25,930 nt of DNA from an uncultured Oscillospiraceae bacterium (GCA_900556765.1 USQH01000005.1:1-25930), one strand, 5' to 3'; positions 1 to 7,132 are shown, counted from the stretch's first letter. Notes: a model not told the origin generated them from the letters alone. Program-made: numbers and translations.

Positions 1-515
1 TTTGCAAGCGATATTTTGGAAAGCTGGCCGCCTGAAAGTGAGGAGAGCGGTAGGTTCATCTGTTCCTCGCTCAGTCCCAGACCGATCAGCGCCGCGCGTG
101 TACGGCTTTTGTAGGTCAGTCCGCCGTCACGCTGAAAGCGCTCCTGAAGATCGTGGTGTTCGTTGATGGCGTCGTCGCTGTGGTCGTGCTCCAGCAGGGC
201 GGTCATGGCGGTGAGCCGCCGCTCCGCGTCAATGAGGTCGGCAAAAACGTCCAGCGCTTCCTCGTAGCCGGTCCGCTCGCCCTTTGCCTGCACCATCTGG
301 CGCATATATCCGACGCGCAGTCCCTTTGAACGCACGATACCGCCTCTGTCCGGCTCGCAGCCGCCGGTCAGCATACGGAAAAGGGTGGTTTTGCCGGCAC
401 CGTTCGGGCCGATCAGCCCGATTTTGTCCGACTCCTGTATCTCAAATGTCGCATCGGCGAACAGATCCTCGCCGGAAAAACTTTTGGCTATCTTATCAGC
501 GGTCAAAATTACCAT
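1..515 (-). CDS. ABC-F family ATP-binding protein (N-terminal part, cut by window edge)
   Basis: The visible 171 residues are the first nucleotide-binding domain of a soluble ABC-F ATPase. A Walker A loop GPNGAGKT lies at residues 36-43 and the ABC signature LSGGQ at about 160-164. There is no membrane segment before or between them, and the segment between them is charged and alpha-helical, as in ABC-F proteins. Known family members act on ribosomes (translation factors or antibiotic-protection proteins); the visible half does not say which. The ATG start at 513-515 has an AAAGGACG Shine-Dalgarno about 8 bases upstream and a promoter at 547-575. The gene runs off the left edge, so the linker and second ATPase domain are not seen. 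The assignment to ABC-F is good; the subfamily is unknown. Confidence 0.9.
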   Translation of the reverse strand, partial: MVILTADKIAKSFSGEDLFADATFEIQESDKIGLIGPNGAGKTTLFRMLTGGCEPDRGGIVRSKGLRVGYMRQMVQAKGERTGYEEALDVFADLIDAERRLTAMTALLEHDHSDDAINEHHDLQERFQRDGGLTYKSRTRAALIGLGLSEEQMNLPLSSLSGGQLSKISLA

Positions 516-546
516 TGTGAAACGTCCTTTTGCATAAACTGGCTTT

Positions 547-575
547 ATTTTAACACATATCGCAAAATATCACAA
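547..575 (-). promoter_or_regulatory. Sigma-A-type promoter for the ABC-F gene
   Basis: On the minus strand a -35 box TTGTGA (570-575) and a -10 box TAAAAT (547-552) are separated by exactly 17 bases. They sit about 30 bases upstream of the ABC-F start codon. Called by eye from consensus similarity and spacing. Confidence 0.6.
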
Positions 576-638
576 TACGCCAAACGCAGCGGCAAAGGCA
601 AAAATAAAAGGAAATTTTATTTTTTTGCAAAAAGGGAC

Positions 639-667
639 TTGCATTTATTAATCAGTTGTGCTATTAT
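639..667 (+). promoter_or_regulatory. Promoter of the tRNA-Arg gene
   Basis: The -35 box is TTGCAT at 639-644 and the -10 box TATTAT at 662-667, with a 17-base spacer. The mature tRNA begins 20 bases after the -10 box, which fits a monocistronic tRNA unit with a very short leader. Confidence 0.65.
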
Positions 668-687
668 ACTTTGGCACGAATAAAAAT

Positions 688-764
688 GCGCTTGTAGCTC
701 AGCTGGATAGAGTGACTGGCTACGAACCAGTAGGTCAGGGGTTCGAGTCCCTTCAAGCGCGCCA
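688..764 (+). tRNA. tRNA-Arg (anticodon ACG)
   Basis: A complete 77-base cloverleaf with encoded 3' CCA. The acceptor strands GCGCTTG (688-694) and CAAGCGC (754-760) pair perfectly. The D-arm begins GCTC, the anticodon stem ACTGG/CCAGT encloses the loop CTACGAA, and the T-arm carries GGTTCGAGTCC. The anticodon ACG reads CGU, and CGC/CGA after deamination of A34 to inosine. That deamination is the job of TadA, encoded at 11604-12068. The gene is flanked by its own promoter and terminator. Confidence 0.97.
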
Positions 765-766
765 CG

Positions 767-799
767 AAAAAAGCACTTGCTTAAAGCAAGTGCTTTTTT
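767..799 (+). terminator. Rho-independent terminator of tRNA-Arg
   Basis: A perfect 10-bp stem AAGCACTTGC (771-780) / GCAAGTGCTT (786-795) has a 5-base loop and is followed by a T run to 799. A matching A run lies on the 5' side, so it could also work on the opposite strand. It starts two bases after the tRNA CCA end. Confidence 0.9.
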
Positions 800-878
800 C
801 AATATTCACCACAATTCATACCGTGTGGATTTATTGTTTACCTTGTTACCTGCTTGGCAACTGATATCAGTAAATATA

Positions 879-908
879 ATATGTATGTGCAATATATGTA
901 TGTGCAAT
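879..908. repeat. Perfect 15-bp tandem duplication
   Basis: The 15-mer ATATGTATGTGCAAT occurs twice head to tail (879-893 and 894-908) with no mismatch. It lies downstream of the tRNA terminator in non-coding DNA. A related string, ATGTATGTGCATTTC, occurs near 25005-25019 in front of mazG; this may be chance. Confidence 0.85.
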
Positions 909-1016
909 TTCGTCGCACAGTTATACGAAAAAGTCTGCTTTTTTTGCGGGCTTTTCTTTGTATATCAAGGCTTGAGCGTTTTATTTGATGTAAACTGCGC
1001 CAAAAAAACAGCAAAA

Positions 1017-1079
1017 ATTCACACGTCGCGCATAAGAATTCACACGAAACTCACACGGAAATGTTACACGAAACACACG
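1017..1079. repeat. Cluster of five CACACG-like motifs
   Basis: The hexamer CACACG, or its close variant TACACG, occurs at 1020-1025, 1041-1046, 1052-1057, about 1065-1070 and 1074-1079. Several copies continue as CACACGAAAC or CACACGGAAA. Spacing is irregular (8 to 21 bases). Function unknown; it could be a protein-binding cluster or simple-sequence drift. Confidence 0.5.
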
Positions 1080-1104
1080 AACATTCAGCACGACATTACG
1101 AAAC

Positions 1105-1149
1105 AATGACAGCCGCCCTGCCCGATAAAGAGCGGAGCGGCTTGTCATT
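1105..1149 (-). terminator. Imperfect hairpin at the 3' end of the NlpC-like gene
   Basis: The arms AATGACAGCCGC (1105-1116) and GCGGCTTGTCATT (1137-1149) pair with a single bulged base. The stem includes the stop codon of the minus-strand gene ending at 1145. The sequence after the stem on the minus strand is only weakly T-rich, so this may be a transcript-end stabiliser rather than a classical terminator. Confidence 0.35.
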
Positions 1150-1879
1150 CGTCGTAATAGGCGAGCGACGGTATTTTCAGCCAGTGTGTCCACTCGGTGT
1201 CGCGGAGTTTTGTCTCAATAACGCCTTCGAGCGTTCCTGCCGCCTGAATGACCTTGCCGCCGCCGATATAAATGCCGATATGTCCCTCTTTCCAAACTGC
1301 AAGCCCTGCTGTCTCGGGGATTGAATCTATCTCGCCCTTTTGCTCGGCGCTTTCAAACATTGCGTCGGCACCTATGTCGCTGAATCCGTTGGAGCAGTAA
1401 TTGATGTCCAGTGTGTCGGCGTCCAGCCACTCATAGCCTTTTATCAGCCCGACGCAGTCAGCCGTGCGCCGCCCGACCCAGTTTTCGCTGATAAACTCGG
1501 CGTAATCGCCCACGCTTTGCGGGTATTGCTCCAGCTTTTGCTTGTACAGCTTTTTGCCCATTATAAGGCCGTATGTACCCCAGACGTAGCCCCAGCCGCC
1601 GTCGCGTGCCTGCTTTGCCCACACGACCAGATCCAGATTGTTTTTCTCGTTCGGACGTGTGAATCCGTCCGCGCTTATTTCGGTGGAAAAAGGTCTGTCG
1701 GAGACAGGTGTCTGTTCATGTCCGAGGTATATCACAGCCGCAAATATTATTACCGCGGCGCACAGCAGCGCAATTACGCGACGGCGCGTTTTTTTCGGCT
1801 GTGCATTGCTGTACCGCCGAGCCGCGTAAGGCTCCCGGTGTTCTGTGTGATTTACGCTTCGCTTTTCATAGTTTACCAT
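1145..1879 (-). CDS. Membrane-anchored NlpC/P60-like cysteine peptidase-fold protein
   Basis: A 244-residue protein with a basic cytoplasmic N-terminus (residues 1-34), one membrane segment (about 35-53) and an extracytoplasmic domain from about 82. The domain has the papain-like NlpC/P60 order: a WGYVWGTYG segment (96-104), a candidate nucleophile Cys142 in TADCVGLIKGY, and a candidate catalytic His200 in GHIGIYIGGG followed by VIQA. Family members cut peptidoglycan stem peptides or related amide bonds. The match is by motif only, and the spacing between Cys and His is slightly unusual, so an NlpC-related amidase is also possible. The ATG has a GAGGG Shine-Dalgarno 10 bases upstream. The two-component operon upstream ends in a strong terminator, so this gene probably has its own promoter, which I could not pinpoint. 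Confidence 0.75.
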   Translation of the reverse strand: MVNYEKRSVNHTEHREPYAARRYSNAQPKKTRRRVIALLCAAVIIFAAVIYLGHEQTPVSDRPFSTEISADGFTRPNEKNNLDLVVWAKQARDGGWGYVWGTYGLIMGKKLYKQKLEQYPQSVGDYAEFISENWVGRRTADCVGLIKGYEWLDADTLDINYCSNGFSDIGADAMFESAEQKGEIDSIPETAGLAVWKEGHIGIYIGGGKVIQAAGTLEGVIETKLRDTEWTHWLKIPSLAYYDE

Positions 1880-1923
1880 GCTTTGTATTCCCTCACAGAC
1901 CGTGTTGAAAATTGTGCTGCGGC

Positions 1924-1965
1924 TAAAAAAATCGGCGCCGCGGTAAATAAATGATACAGCGGCGC
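1924..1965 (-). terminator. Rho-independent terminator after the two-component operon
   Basis: On the minus strand a perfect 7-bp GCGCCGC/GCGGCGC stem (1959-1965 with 1935-1941), extended inward by GTA/TAC after one mismatch, is followed by a run of seven T (1925-1931). It lies 70 bases past the kinase stop codon and separates it from the NlpC-like gene. Confidence 0.8.
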
Positions 1966-2035
1966 ATGTGGTAATGTCTGTGATTTTTTATTCTAATTTC
2001 TTACGATTTTCATACAATTTGTACCGATAGTGTTT

Positions 2036-3135
2036 TTACGCAGGCAATGTTACCGTAAAAATAATACATTCGTCGGCACTGTCGGCGGTCAGAGTACCGC
2101 CGTGCAGCTCCACTATTTCCTTTGCAATGGCAAGCCCCAGACCTGCGCCGCCTGTCGAACCCGAACGTGACGGATCAAGGCGAAAAAACTGCTCGAATAT
2201 TCGGGCGAGCTTGTCAGGCGGAATGGTTTTTCCGCGGTTGCTGATGCGTACGGATATCCGACCGTCACTGACCCACAGCGACAGAGCGACGGCAGTATCG
2301 GGATAGCTGTAATTTACCGCGTTTCGCATCAGGTTATCAAATACGCGGGCGATTTTATCGGCGTCACAGCACAGCTTCACATCCGGGTCGAGCGACGGTG
2401 AGCAGGTCAGCCTTTTTTCGGCAAACAGCGGCTCAAATTCGGATACCGTCTGTTCGATCAGGCGGGTCAGATTGATAGTTTCCTTTTCAAGTGTCATCTG
2501 CGTCAGGTTGAAGCGGGTAATGTCGAAGAACTCGTTTATCAGCTCCTCCAACCGCTCCGCCTTGTCCAGCGCGATGCCGGTATAACGCGCACGCATTTCG
2601 GCAGATAGCTGCGGCTCGTCGCGCAGCAGCGTCATGTAACCGATCACGCTTGTCAGCGGCGTTTTCAGGTCGTGGGCAAGGTAGACGATCAGGTCGTTTT
2701 TGCGCTGCTCCGCCTCGCGGGCAATGAGTGCGCTGCGCAGAGCCGTTTCGCGTGCAAGGTTCAGCTTGTCCTCAACGTCGGATAGCGGCTCCGATAGTGT
2801 GATGCATTTTCGTCGGGCTTTGTCAGCCGCTCGGCGGCGTCGACCGTTTCCTCCAGCCAGCGCAGCGGTTTTGTGATGTATATGCATGAGATGACTACGA
2901 CGCCGATAATGACCGCGATGACGACAAGCAAGGGATAAATATCATGTATGTGTACCAGCGCATTGTAAAGCGGCGACGATTGCCAAGTGAAAAGTGAAGC
3001 AAGCGTTCTTGCCAGTACATCGGCTATCACCGCCAGCAATATGAGCGACGGTATGAACAGTATAAGGGTCAGCAGATACCGCCGTACAAGCGGGCGTAGG
3101 GAACGGTTTGCGCCGGAGCGTTTTTTCTTACTCAA
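2036..3135 (-). pseudogene. VanS-like sensor histidine kinase interrupted by a -1 frameshift
   Basis: Two overlapping frames together encode one kinase. The first (2761-3135) holds two membrane segments flanking a short extracellular loop, and the start of the HAMP linker, ending normally at ...AERLTKPDE. The second (in frame to 2036) continues with ...CITLSEPLSDVEDKLN, the H-box YLAHDLKTPLTSVIGY, the N-box DNLMRNAVNYS and the G-box GGAGLGLAIAKEIVELHGG. They join if the run of four A (minus strand, 2807-2810) had five, giving an intact protein of about 366 residues. The start is TTG at 3133-3135, overlapping the regulator's stop codon by 8 bases, so translation is coupled. Both halves keep all key motifs, so a sequencing error or very recent mutation is more likely than old decay. 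The second half also has an internal ATG (2885-2887), but it precedes out-of-family residues. Confidence 0.85.
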
Positions 3136-3814
3136 TGGTGTATCCTACCCCCCAGACGGTCTTTATAAACTTCGGCTTGCGGCTCGTCTCATTCATTTTT
3201 TCACGCAGACGTGCGATATGAGTCATAACAGTATTGTTGCTGTCGAAATATTTTTCGCCCCAGACTGCCTCAAAAAGCTCCTCCGACGGAACTACCTTGC
3301 CGCGGTGTTCGCACAGATACCACAGTATGTCGAATTCTATCTTTGTCAGTGTCAGCTCGCGATCATAGAGAGTGCATTTGCGGTTGTCGCGGCAGATGTA
3401 CAATCCCGCGAAATCAAAGGCACGGGGATCCGCCGCGGCGGAGTTGTACCGCGTGTAGCGGCGAAGCTGAGTTTTGACTCGTGCGACCAGTTCCAGCGGA
3501 TTAAACGGTTTAGTTATATAGTCGTCGGCTCCGAGCGTAAGACCGGTTATCTTGTCCATGTCTTCGACCTTTGCGGTCAGCATTATTATGGGAAACATAT
3601 GCTTTTCGCGTATGCGGCGGCACAGGTCAAATCCGCTCCCGTCGGGCAGCATTACGTCCAGCAGAGCAAGGCTGATGCTTTCCTTATCGACGCAGACAAG
3701 CGCATCGGCGGCGGTGTGTGCCTTTGTGACCGCGTATCCCTCGTTTTTTAGGTATAGCTCGACCAGATCGGCAATCTCGCGCTCATCGTCGACTACGAGT
3801 ATGCTTTCGGACAA
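3128..3814 (-). CDS. OmpR/VanR-type response regulator
   Basis: A 228-residue regulator with an N-terminal receiver domain (about 4-118) and a C-terminal winged-helix DNA-binding domain (about 133-227). The acidic pocket Asp9/Asp10, phospho-acceptor Asp53 (LALLDVMLPDG), Thr80 and Lys102 (TKPF) are all present, so it should be phosphorylated by a partner kinase, presumably the one encoded just downstream. The winged helix ends in the typical VWGVGYTIE. The start is TTG at 3812-3814 with a strong AAAGGAGG site about 10 bases upstream. Length matches the family. Closest recognisable relatives are the VanR-type regulators of Gram-positive envelope-sensing systems; the signal sensed here cannot be told. 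The upstream spacer carries a 13-bp inverted repeat and further CGTAAAATYY motifs, a plausible autoregulatory site. Confidence 0.92.
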   Translation of the reverse strand: MSESILVVDDEREIADLVELYLKNEGYAVTKAHTAADALVCVDKESISLALLDVMLPDGSGFDLCRRIREKHMFPIIMLTAKVEDMDKITGLTLGADDYITKPFNPLELVARVKTQLRRYTRYNSAAADPRAFDFAGLYICRDNRKCTLYDRELTLTKIEFDILWYLCEHRGKVVPSEELFEAVWGEKYFDSNNTVMTHIARLREKMNETSRKPKFIKTVWGVGYTIE

Positions 3815-3858
3815 ATACGTTCAGCCTCCTTTGCGGCAAAATACATGCAAACCGTCGT

Positions 3859-3896
3859 GTAAAATCCGTTTTTAGTGTTAAGTAAACGGATTTTAC
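3859..3896. promoter_or_regulatory. Perfect 13-bp inverted repeat upstream of the response regulator
   Basis: GTAAAATCCGTTT (3859-3871) and AAACGGATTTTAC (3884-3896) are exact reverse complements around a 12-base AT-rich centre. Neither side is followed by a clean T run, so it does not look like a terminator. A further partial copy, AAATTTTACG, follows at 3904-3913, 16 bases from the matching part of the second arm. It lies 45 to 82 bases upstream of the TTG start, suiting an operator for the regulator or another factor. Confidence 0.5.
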
Positions 3897-3910
3897 GTTT
3901 AGTAAATTTT

Positions 3911-3940
3911 ACGCTGAGATAAAACACGCTGAGACAAAAC
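3911..3940. repeat. 15-bp tandem duplication with one mismatch
   Basis: ACGCTGAGATAAAAC (3911-3925) is followed directly by ACGCTGAGACAAAAC (3926-3940). It lies between the ACT-protein stop codon and the inverted repeat upstream of the response regulator. Confidence 0.8.
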
Positions 3941-3968
3941 AGTGCTGTGTCGCAGCGCGTTTATCCGC

Positions 3969-4400
3969 TCAGATCCTGTATATTTCCGACGGTGAGATGC
4001 TGCCGCAGCTTCCCGATTCAAGCCGTTTTTCCGCGGCGGAGAGATCGTCGACGCTGATTATCATCAGCGCTTTGCCGTCGATGCGACTGATACAGGCGTA
4101 CATATACTTTATTTCAATGCCGCCGTCGGTCAGATTGTGCAGTGCGCGCGAAAAGCCGCCCGGAACATCGTCTATGGCGATTGCAAGCGTCTCGGTCACT
4201 TTCGCAACCAGACCGCCCTCGCACAGCACCTCTTTTGCGCATTCGGGGTCGCTGAGTATCATGCGGACAACACCGTATTCGTCGGTGTCGGCGAGCGACA
4301 GCGCACTGATGTCGATGCCGTTTGCGCCGAGTATATCCGCCACATCGTTCAGGCGACCGGGCTTATTTTCGATAAATACCGAAACCTGTTTTACGATCAT
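3969..4400 (-). CDS. Tandem ACT-domain amino-acid-binding protein
   Basis: A 143-residue protein made only of two ACT modules (about 1-68 and 70-143). The first opens with KQVSVFIENKPGRLNDVADIL, the typical beta-alpha start in which a Pro-Gly turn precedes the first helix; the second opens at AIAIDDVPGGFSRAL. ACT domains bind small ligands, usually amino acids. Stand-alone double-ACT proteins of this size commonly sit next to phenylacetate-CoA ligase genes in Clostridia and archaea, and that is the case here: paaK ends 19 bases upstream. The ATG is preceded by GGAGG with a 9-base spacing. A regulatory role on PaaK, or sensing of an aromatic or branched-chain amino acid, is an inference from the pairing. 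Confidence 0.85.
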   Translation of the reverse strand: MIVKQVSVFIENKPGRLNDVADILGANGIDISALSLADTDEYGVVRMILSDPECAKEVLCEGGLVAKVTETLAIAIDDVPGGFSRALHNLTDGGIEIKYMYACISRIDGKALMIISVDDLSAAEKRLESGSCGSISPSEIYRI

Positions 4401-4419
4401 TTTGCTCGACCTCCGTCAG

Positions 4420-5727
4420 TTATATTTTTCGCTTGTCGATGACGCGCTTTGCCTTGCCCTCGCTGCGCGCGATCGATTTCGGGTTTACGAGATGCACCTT
4501 TACGCCCAGTCCGAGCGCCGAACGGAGCTGTTCGGTTATCTTTTTCTCGACATTGCGTATGGTCTTGACGTCGTCGGCGAAAAGTTCGTCGCTCATTTCA
4601 ACGTCAAGGTCGAAGGTGTCGTTGTTATTCACGCGGTCGACGGTGATAAGATAATTCGGTGTGATCTTGCCGTCACTCACGTTGAGCAGTACCTCCTCGA
4701 TCTGTGACGGAAACACGTTGACACCGCGAATGATGAGCATATCGTCACTGCGTCCGCTCGGCTTGTTCATGCGTACATGGGTGCGTCCGCAGGCGCACGG
4801 CTCGCGGTTGAGCGAGCATATGTCGCGCGTGCGGTAGCGGATGACGGGAAACGCCTCCTTGGTGACGGCGGTAAAGACCAGCTCGCCGACTGCGCCGTCG
4901 GGCAGAACCTCGCCCGTGTCGGGGTCGATGATCTCGACAATGAAGTTGTCCTCGCAGATGTGCATACCCGACTGGCACTCACATTCGTATGAGACGCCTG
5001 GGCCGAGTATTTCCGACAGGCCGTAAACATCGTACGCCTTAATGCCGAGCTTTTGCTCGATCTCTCGGCGCATATTCTCGCTCCACGGCTCGGCGCCGAA
5101 TATGCCGACACGCAGTTTAAGTTGATCGCGCACGCCCATGCGTTCGGCCTCCTCGGCGAGATACATCGCGTAGGACGGCGTACAGCACAGCACCGTCGCG
5201 CCGAAGTCGATCATGGTCTGAATCTGCAGCGGCGTATTGCCTGACGACATCGGGATGACGGTCGCACCGATGCGCTGTGCGGCGCCGTGAGCACCGAAAC
5301 CGCCCGTGAACAGGCCGTATCCGAAGGATACCTGAACGATATCGTTGCGGCCGACACCTACGGCGGAGAACATACGCGCAAAGCAGTCCTCCCACATTTC
5401 AAGATCGTTTGCGGTGTAGCCGACGACGATACGTTTGCCCGTGGTGCCGCTGGATGCGTGCAGACGGACGATGTTGCTCATCGGCTCGGCAAAAAGGCCG
5501 TACGGATACCAGTCACGCAAGTCCTTTTTGTATGAAAAAGGCAGCAGGTGCAGATCCTCTACACCGTGAATATCGGCTGGAGTCAGTCCTTTTTCATCCA
5601 TGCGGCGGCGAAAGCACTCCACTCGCTCGTACATACGCTCCACTTGACGGCAGAGTCGTTCGCTTTGCAGGCGTAAAAGCTGTTCGCGCGGCATGGATTC
5701 CGCGGCTTCATTCCACATTTTGTTCAT
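4420..5727 (-). CDS. paaK: Phenylacetate-CoA ligase (AMP-forming), PaaK family
   Basis: A 435-residue adenylate-forming enzyme, normal length for PaaK. The phosphate-binding loop SSGTTGKR is at 92-99, YGLSE at 235-239, the adenylate-binding YRTRD at 298-302, the hinge region GRSDDMLIIRGVNVFP at 325-340, and the C-terminal GKAKRVID carries the candidate catalytic Lys. The family activates phenylacetate or related aryl acids with ATP and CoA. A CACG cluster (311-314) is typical of the anaerobic branch. In such organisms the enzyme often works with indolepyruvate ferredoxin oxidoreductase (iorAB) in aromatic amino-acid metabolism, but those genes are not in this window. The ATG at 5725-5727 has an AAGGGA site about 12 bases upstream. 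It forms an operon with the ACT gene downstream. Confidence 0.93.
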   Translation of the reverse strand: MNKMWNEAAESMPREQLLRLQSERLCRQVERMYERVECFRRRMDEKGLTPADIHGVEDLHLLPFSYKKDLRDWYPYGLFAEPMSNIVRLHASSGTTGKRIVVGYTANDLEMWEDCFARMFSAVGVGRNDIVQVSFGYGLFTGGFGAHGAAQRIGATVIPMSSGNTPLQIQTMIDFGATVLCCTPSYAMYLAEEAERMGVRDQLKLRVGIFGAEPWSENMRREIEQKLGIKAYDVYGLSEILGPGVSYECECQSGMHICEDNFIVEIIDPDTGEVLPDGAVGELVFTAVTKEAFPVIRYRTRDICSLNREPCACGRTHVRMNKPSGRSDDMLIIRGVNVFPSQIEEVLLNVSDGKITPNYLITVDRVNNNDTFDLDVEMSDELFADDVKTIRNVEKKITEQLRSALGLGVKVHLVNPKSIARSEGKAKRVIDKRKI

Positions 5728-5835
5728 ATAGTGATCAATTCCCTTCGCCGTTTATCTCAGATACGGTGATCTGACGAAAAAAAGCAGTATTGCAGGTTCT
5801 GTTTGGGTTTTAATATGTACCGTGTTTGTCGGCAG

Positions 5836-7035
5836 TTACTTTATCAGTCGATTGATAAGCGACGGACCGTGCGGAACGAATACGCCGGTCTCAGCCGCCG
5901 ATTTTTCGCAGAACTTTTCAACACCGTCAACCGGTTTCTCCGAATTATAGATCATAAAGGGGACCGGAGCGGACGAATGTGTGGCGGTCGAAATGGGTGT
6001 CGGATGGTCGGGCAGTATCATAATGCGGAAGTCGGTGCCTTCAAGTGCCTTGAGAACTACCGACAGCACCTTTTCGTCGATTAACTCGATTGAGCGGACC
6101 TTGTTCTCCGTCTCACGGCGGTGACCGCATTCGTCGGGCGCTTCGATGTGGATATACACATAGTCGTTGTCCTTCAGCGCGGCAACGGCGGCGGCAGCTT
6201 TGCCGTCAAAGTCGGTGTCGATGTACCCGGTAGCTCCCGGCACTTCGATGACCTGCATATCGGCGCTTTTTGCAATGCCTTTAAGCAGATCGACTGCGGA
6301 GATGACGGCGCCCTTGATGCCGTTTTTGTCCTCAAAGCGCGGCAGAACGGTCTTTGTGCCCTGGCCCCACAGCCAAATGGAGTTTGCGGGACGAAGTCCC
6401 TTTGCGATACGCTCGCGGTTTACGGGATGGTCGCGCAGTATGCCCACGCTTTTTTTCATCAGTTCGTACAGCTCGGGGTTGGCAATGTGGTCACCGAGAT
6501 GCTCGCCTATGATGCGGCCGGAAATGTCGTGCGGCGGCGTGAGGGTATAGCCCTTTGCGCGACCCTTGTGCCAAATGGCACAGTGGCGGTAGGAGACACC
6601 GGTGTAAAAGTCAAATTCACCGCCGCCCAGCTCCTGCTGAATGGTCCGCATGATGGCGTCGGCCTCCTCGGTGGAGATGTCGCCGGCGCAGTAGTCGATC
6701 ATGGTTTTGTCCTCGTAGTTATCCTCGTCCGACAGCGTGACCAGATTGCAGCGAATGGCAACGTCGTCGTCGGCAAGATCGATGCCTATCGACGCCGCCT
6801 CCAGCGGAGAGCGTCCGGTATATACTTCGGCGGGATCAAAGCCCATTACCGACAGGTTGGCGACGTCGCTGCCCGGCTTTAAGCCGTCGGCGACCGTTTT
6901 GACCAGTCCTACGGTGGAGTGAGCGGCAAGCGCGTCCATGTTCGGTTTATTGGCGGCTTCCATAGGTGTTTTGTTCCCAAGCGACTCTATCGGCAGGTCT
7001 GCCATGCCGTCGCAAAGCAATACTACATATTTCAT
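5836..7035 (-). CDS. apgM: 2,3-bisphosphoglycerate-independent phosphoglycerate mutase, archaeal type (ApgM)
   Basis: A 399-residue enzyme of the alkaline-phosphatase superfamily that interconverts 3- and 2-phosphoglycerate in glycolysis. The N-terminal metal site CDGMAD (Asp9), the nucleophile Ser62 in SDVANLSVMGFDP, the EAPDECGHR metal ligands and the LPDHPTPISTATHSSAPVPF C-terminal ligand block are all present. Length fits the archaeal-type family (about 400) and not the 510-residue bacterial GpmI. The phosphoglycerate mutase call is standard for this family, though some members were earlier named phosphonopyruvate decarboxylase-like. The ATG has a strong GGGAGG site 10 bases upstream. It is followed after 108 bases by paaK on the same strand; I saw no convincing terminator between them, so co-transcription is possible. 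Confidence 0.93.
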   Translation of the reverse strand: MKYVVLLCDGMADLPIESLGNKTPMEAANKPNMDALAAHSTVGLVKTVADGLKPGSDVANLSVMGFDPAEVYTGRSPLEAASIGIDLADDDVAIRCNLVTLSDEDNYEDKTMIDYCAGDISTEEADAIMRTIQQELGGGEFDFYTGVSYRHCAIWHKGRAKGYTLTPPHDISGRIIGEHLGDHIANPELYELMKKSVGILRDHPVNRERIAKGLRPANSIWLWGQGTKTVLPRFEDKNGIKGAVISAVDLLKGIAKSADMQVIEVPGATGYIDTDFDGKAAAAVAALKDNDYVYIHIEAPDECGHRRETENKVRSIELIDEKVLSVVLKALEGTDFRIMILPDHPTPISTATHSSAPVPFMIYNSEKPVDGVEKFCEKSAAETGVFVPHGPSLINRLIK

Positions 7036-7132
7036 AGAAAAAATTCCTCCCTTTTATCATATACAGCCATTTTAACACAACGACCGCAAAAAATAAACAC
7101 AATTGACATAAAAATCGTTTACATTTGAGCGG

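Larger units (their letters stand above)
800..1144. other. Gene-free spacer with short repeats
   Basis: No credible gene lies in this AT-rich 345-base stretch. It holds a perfect 15-bp tandem duplication (879-908), a cluster of CACACG-type motifs (1017-1079) and an imperfect hairpin at 1105-1149 overlapping the end of the next minus-strand gene. Short open frames here lack ribosome-binding sites and resemble no known protein. Confidence 0.6.

Noticed and set aside
617..802. A 61-codon open frame on the minus strand containing the words GTRTPDLLVRSQ
   Set aside because: It is the antisense reading of the tRNA-Arg gene, a well-known false protein in databases.
658..864. A 68-codon plus-strand open frame with VAQLDRVTGYEPVGQGFESLQA
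   Set aside because: It reads straight through the tRNA-Arg and its terminator; a classic tRNA-derived false protein.
1340..1954. A 204-codon plus-strand open frame
   Set aside because: It is antisense to the NlpC-like gene, without a ribosome-binding site or protein-like pattern.
2987..3751. A 254-codon plus-strand open frame
   Set aside because: It is antisense to the kinase and regulator, both of which have clear family motifs.
3859..3896. The 13-bp inverted repeat as a rho-independent terminator
   Set aside because: It is not followed by a T run on either strand, and its stem is AT-rich.
6121..6882. A 253-codon plus-strand open frame
   Set aside because: It is antisense to apgM, whose active-site motifs are unambiguous.
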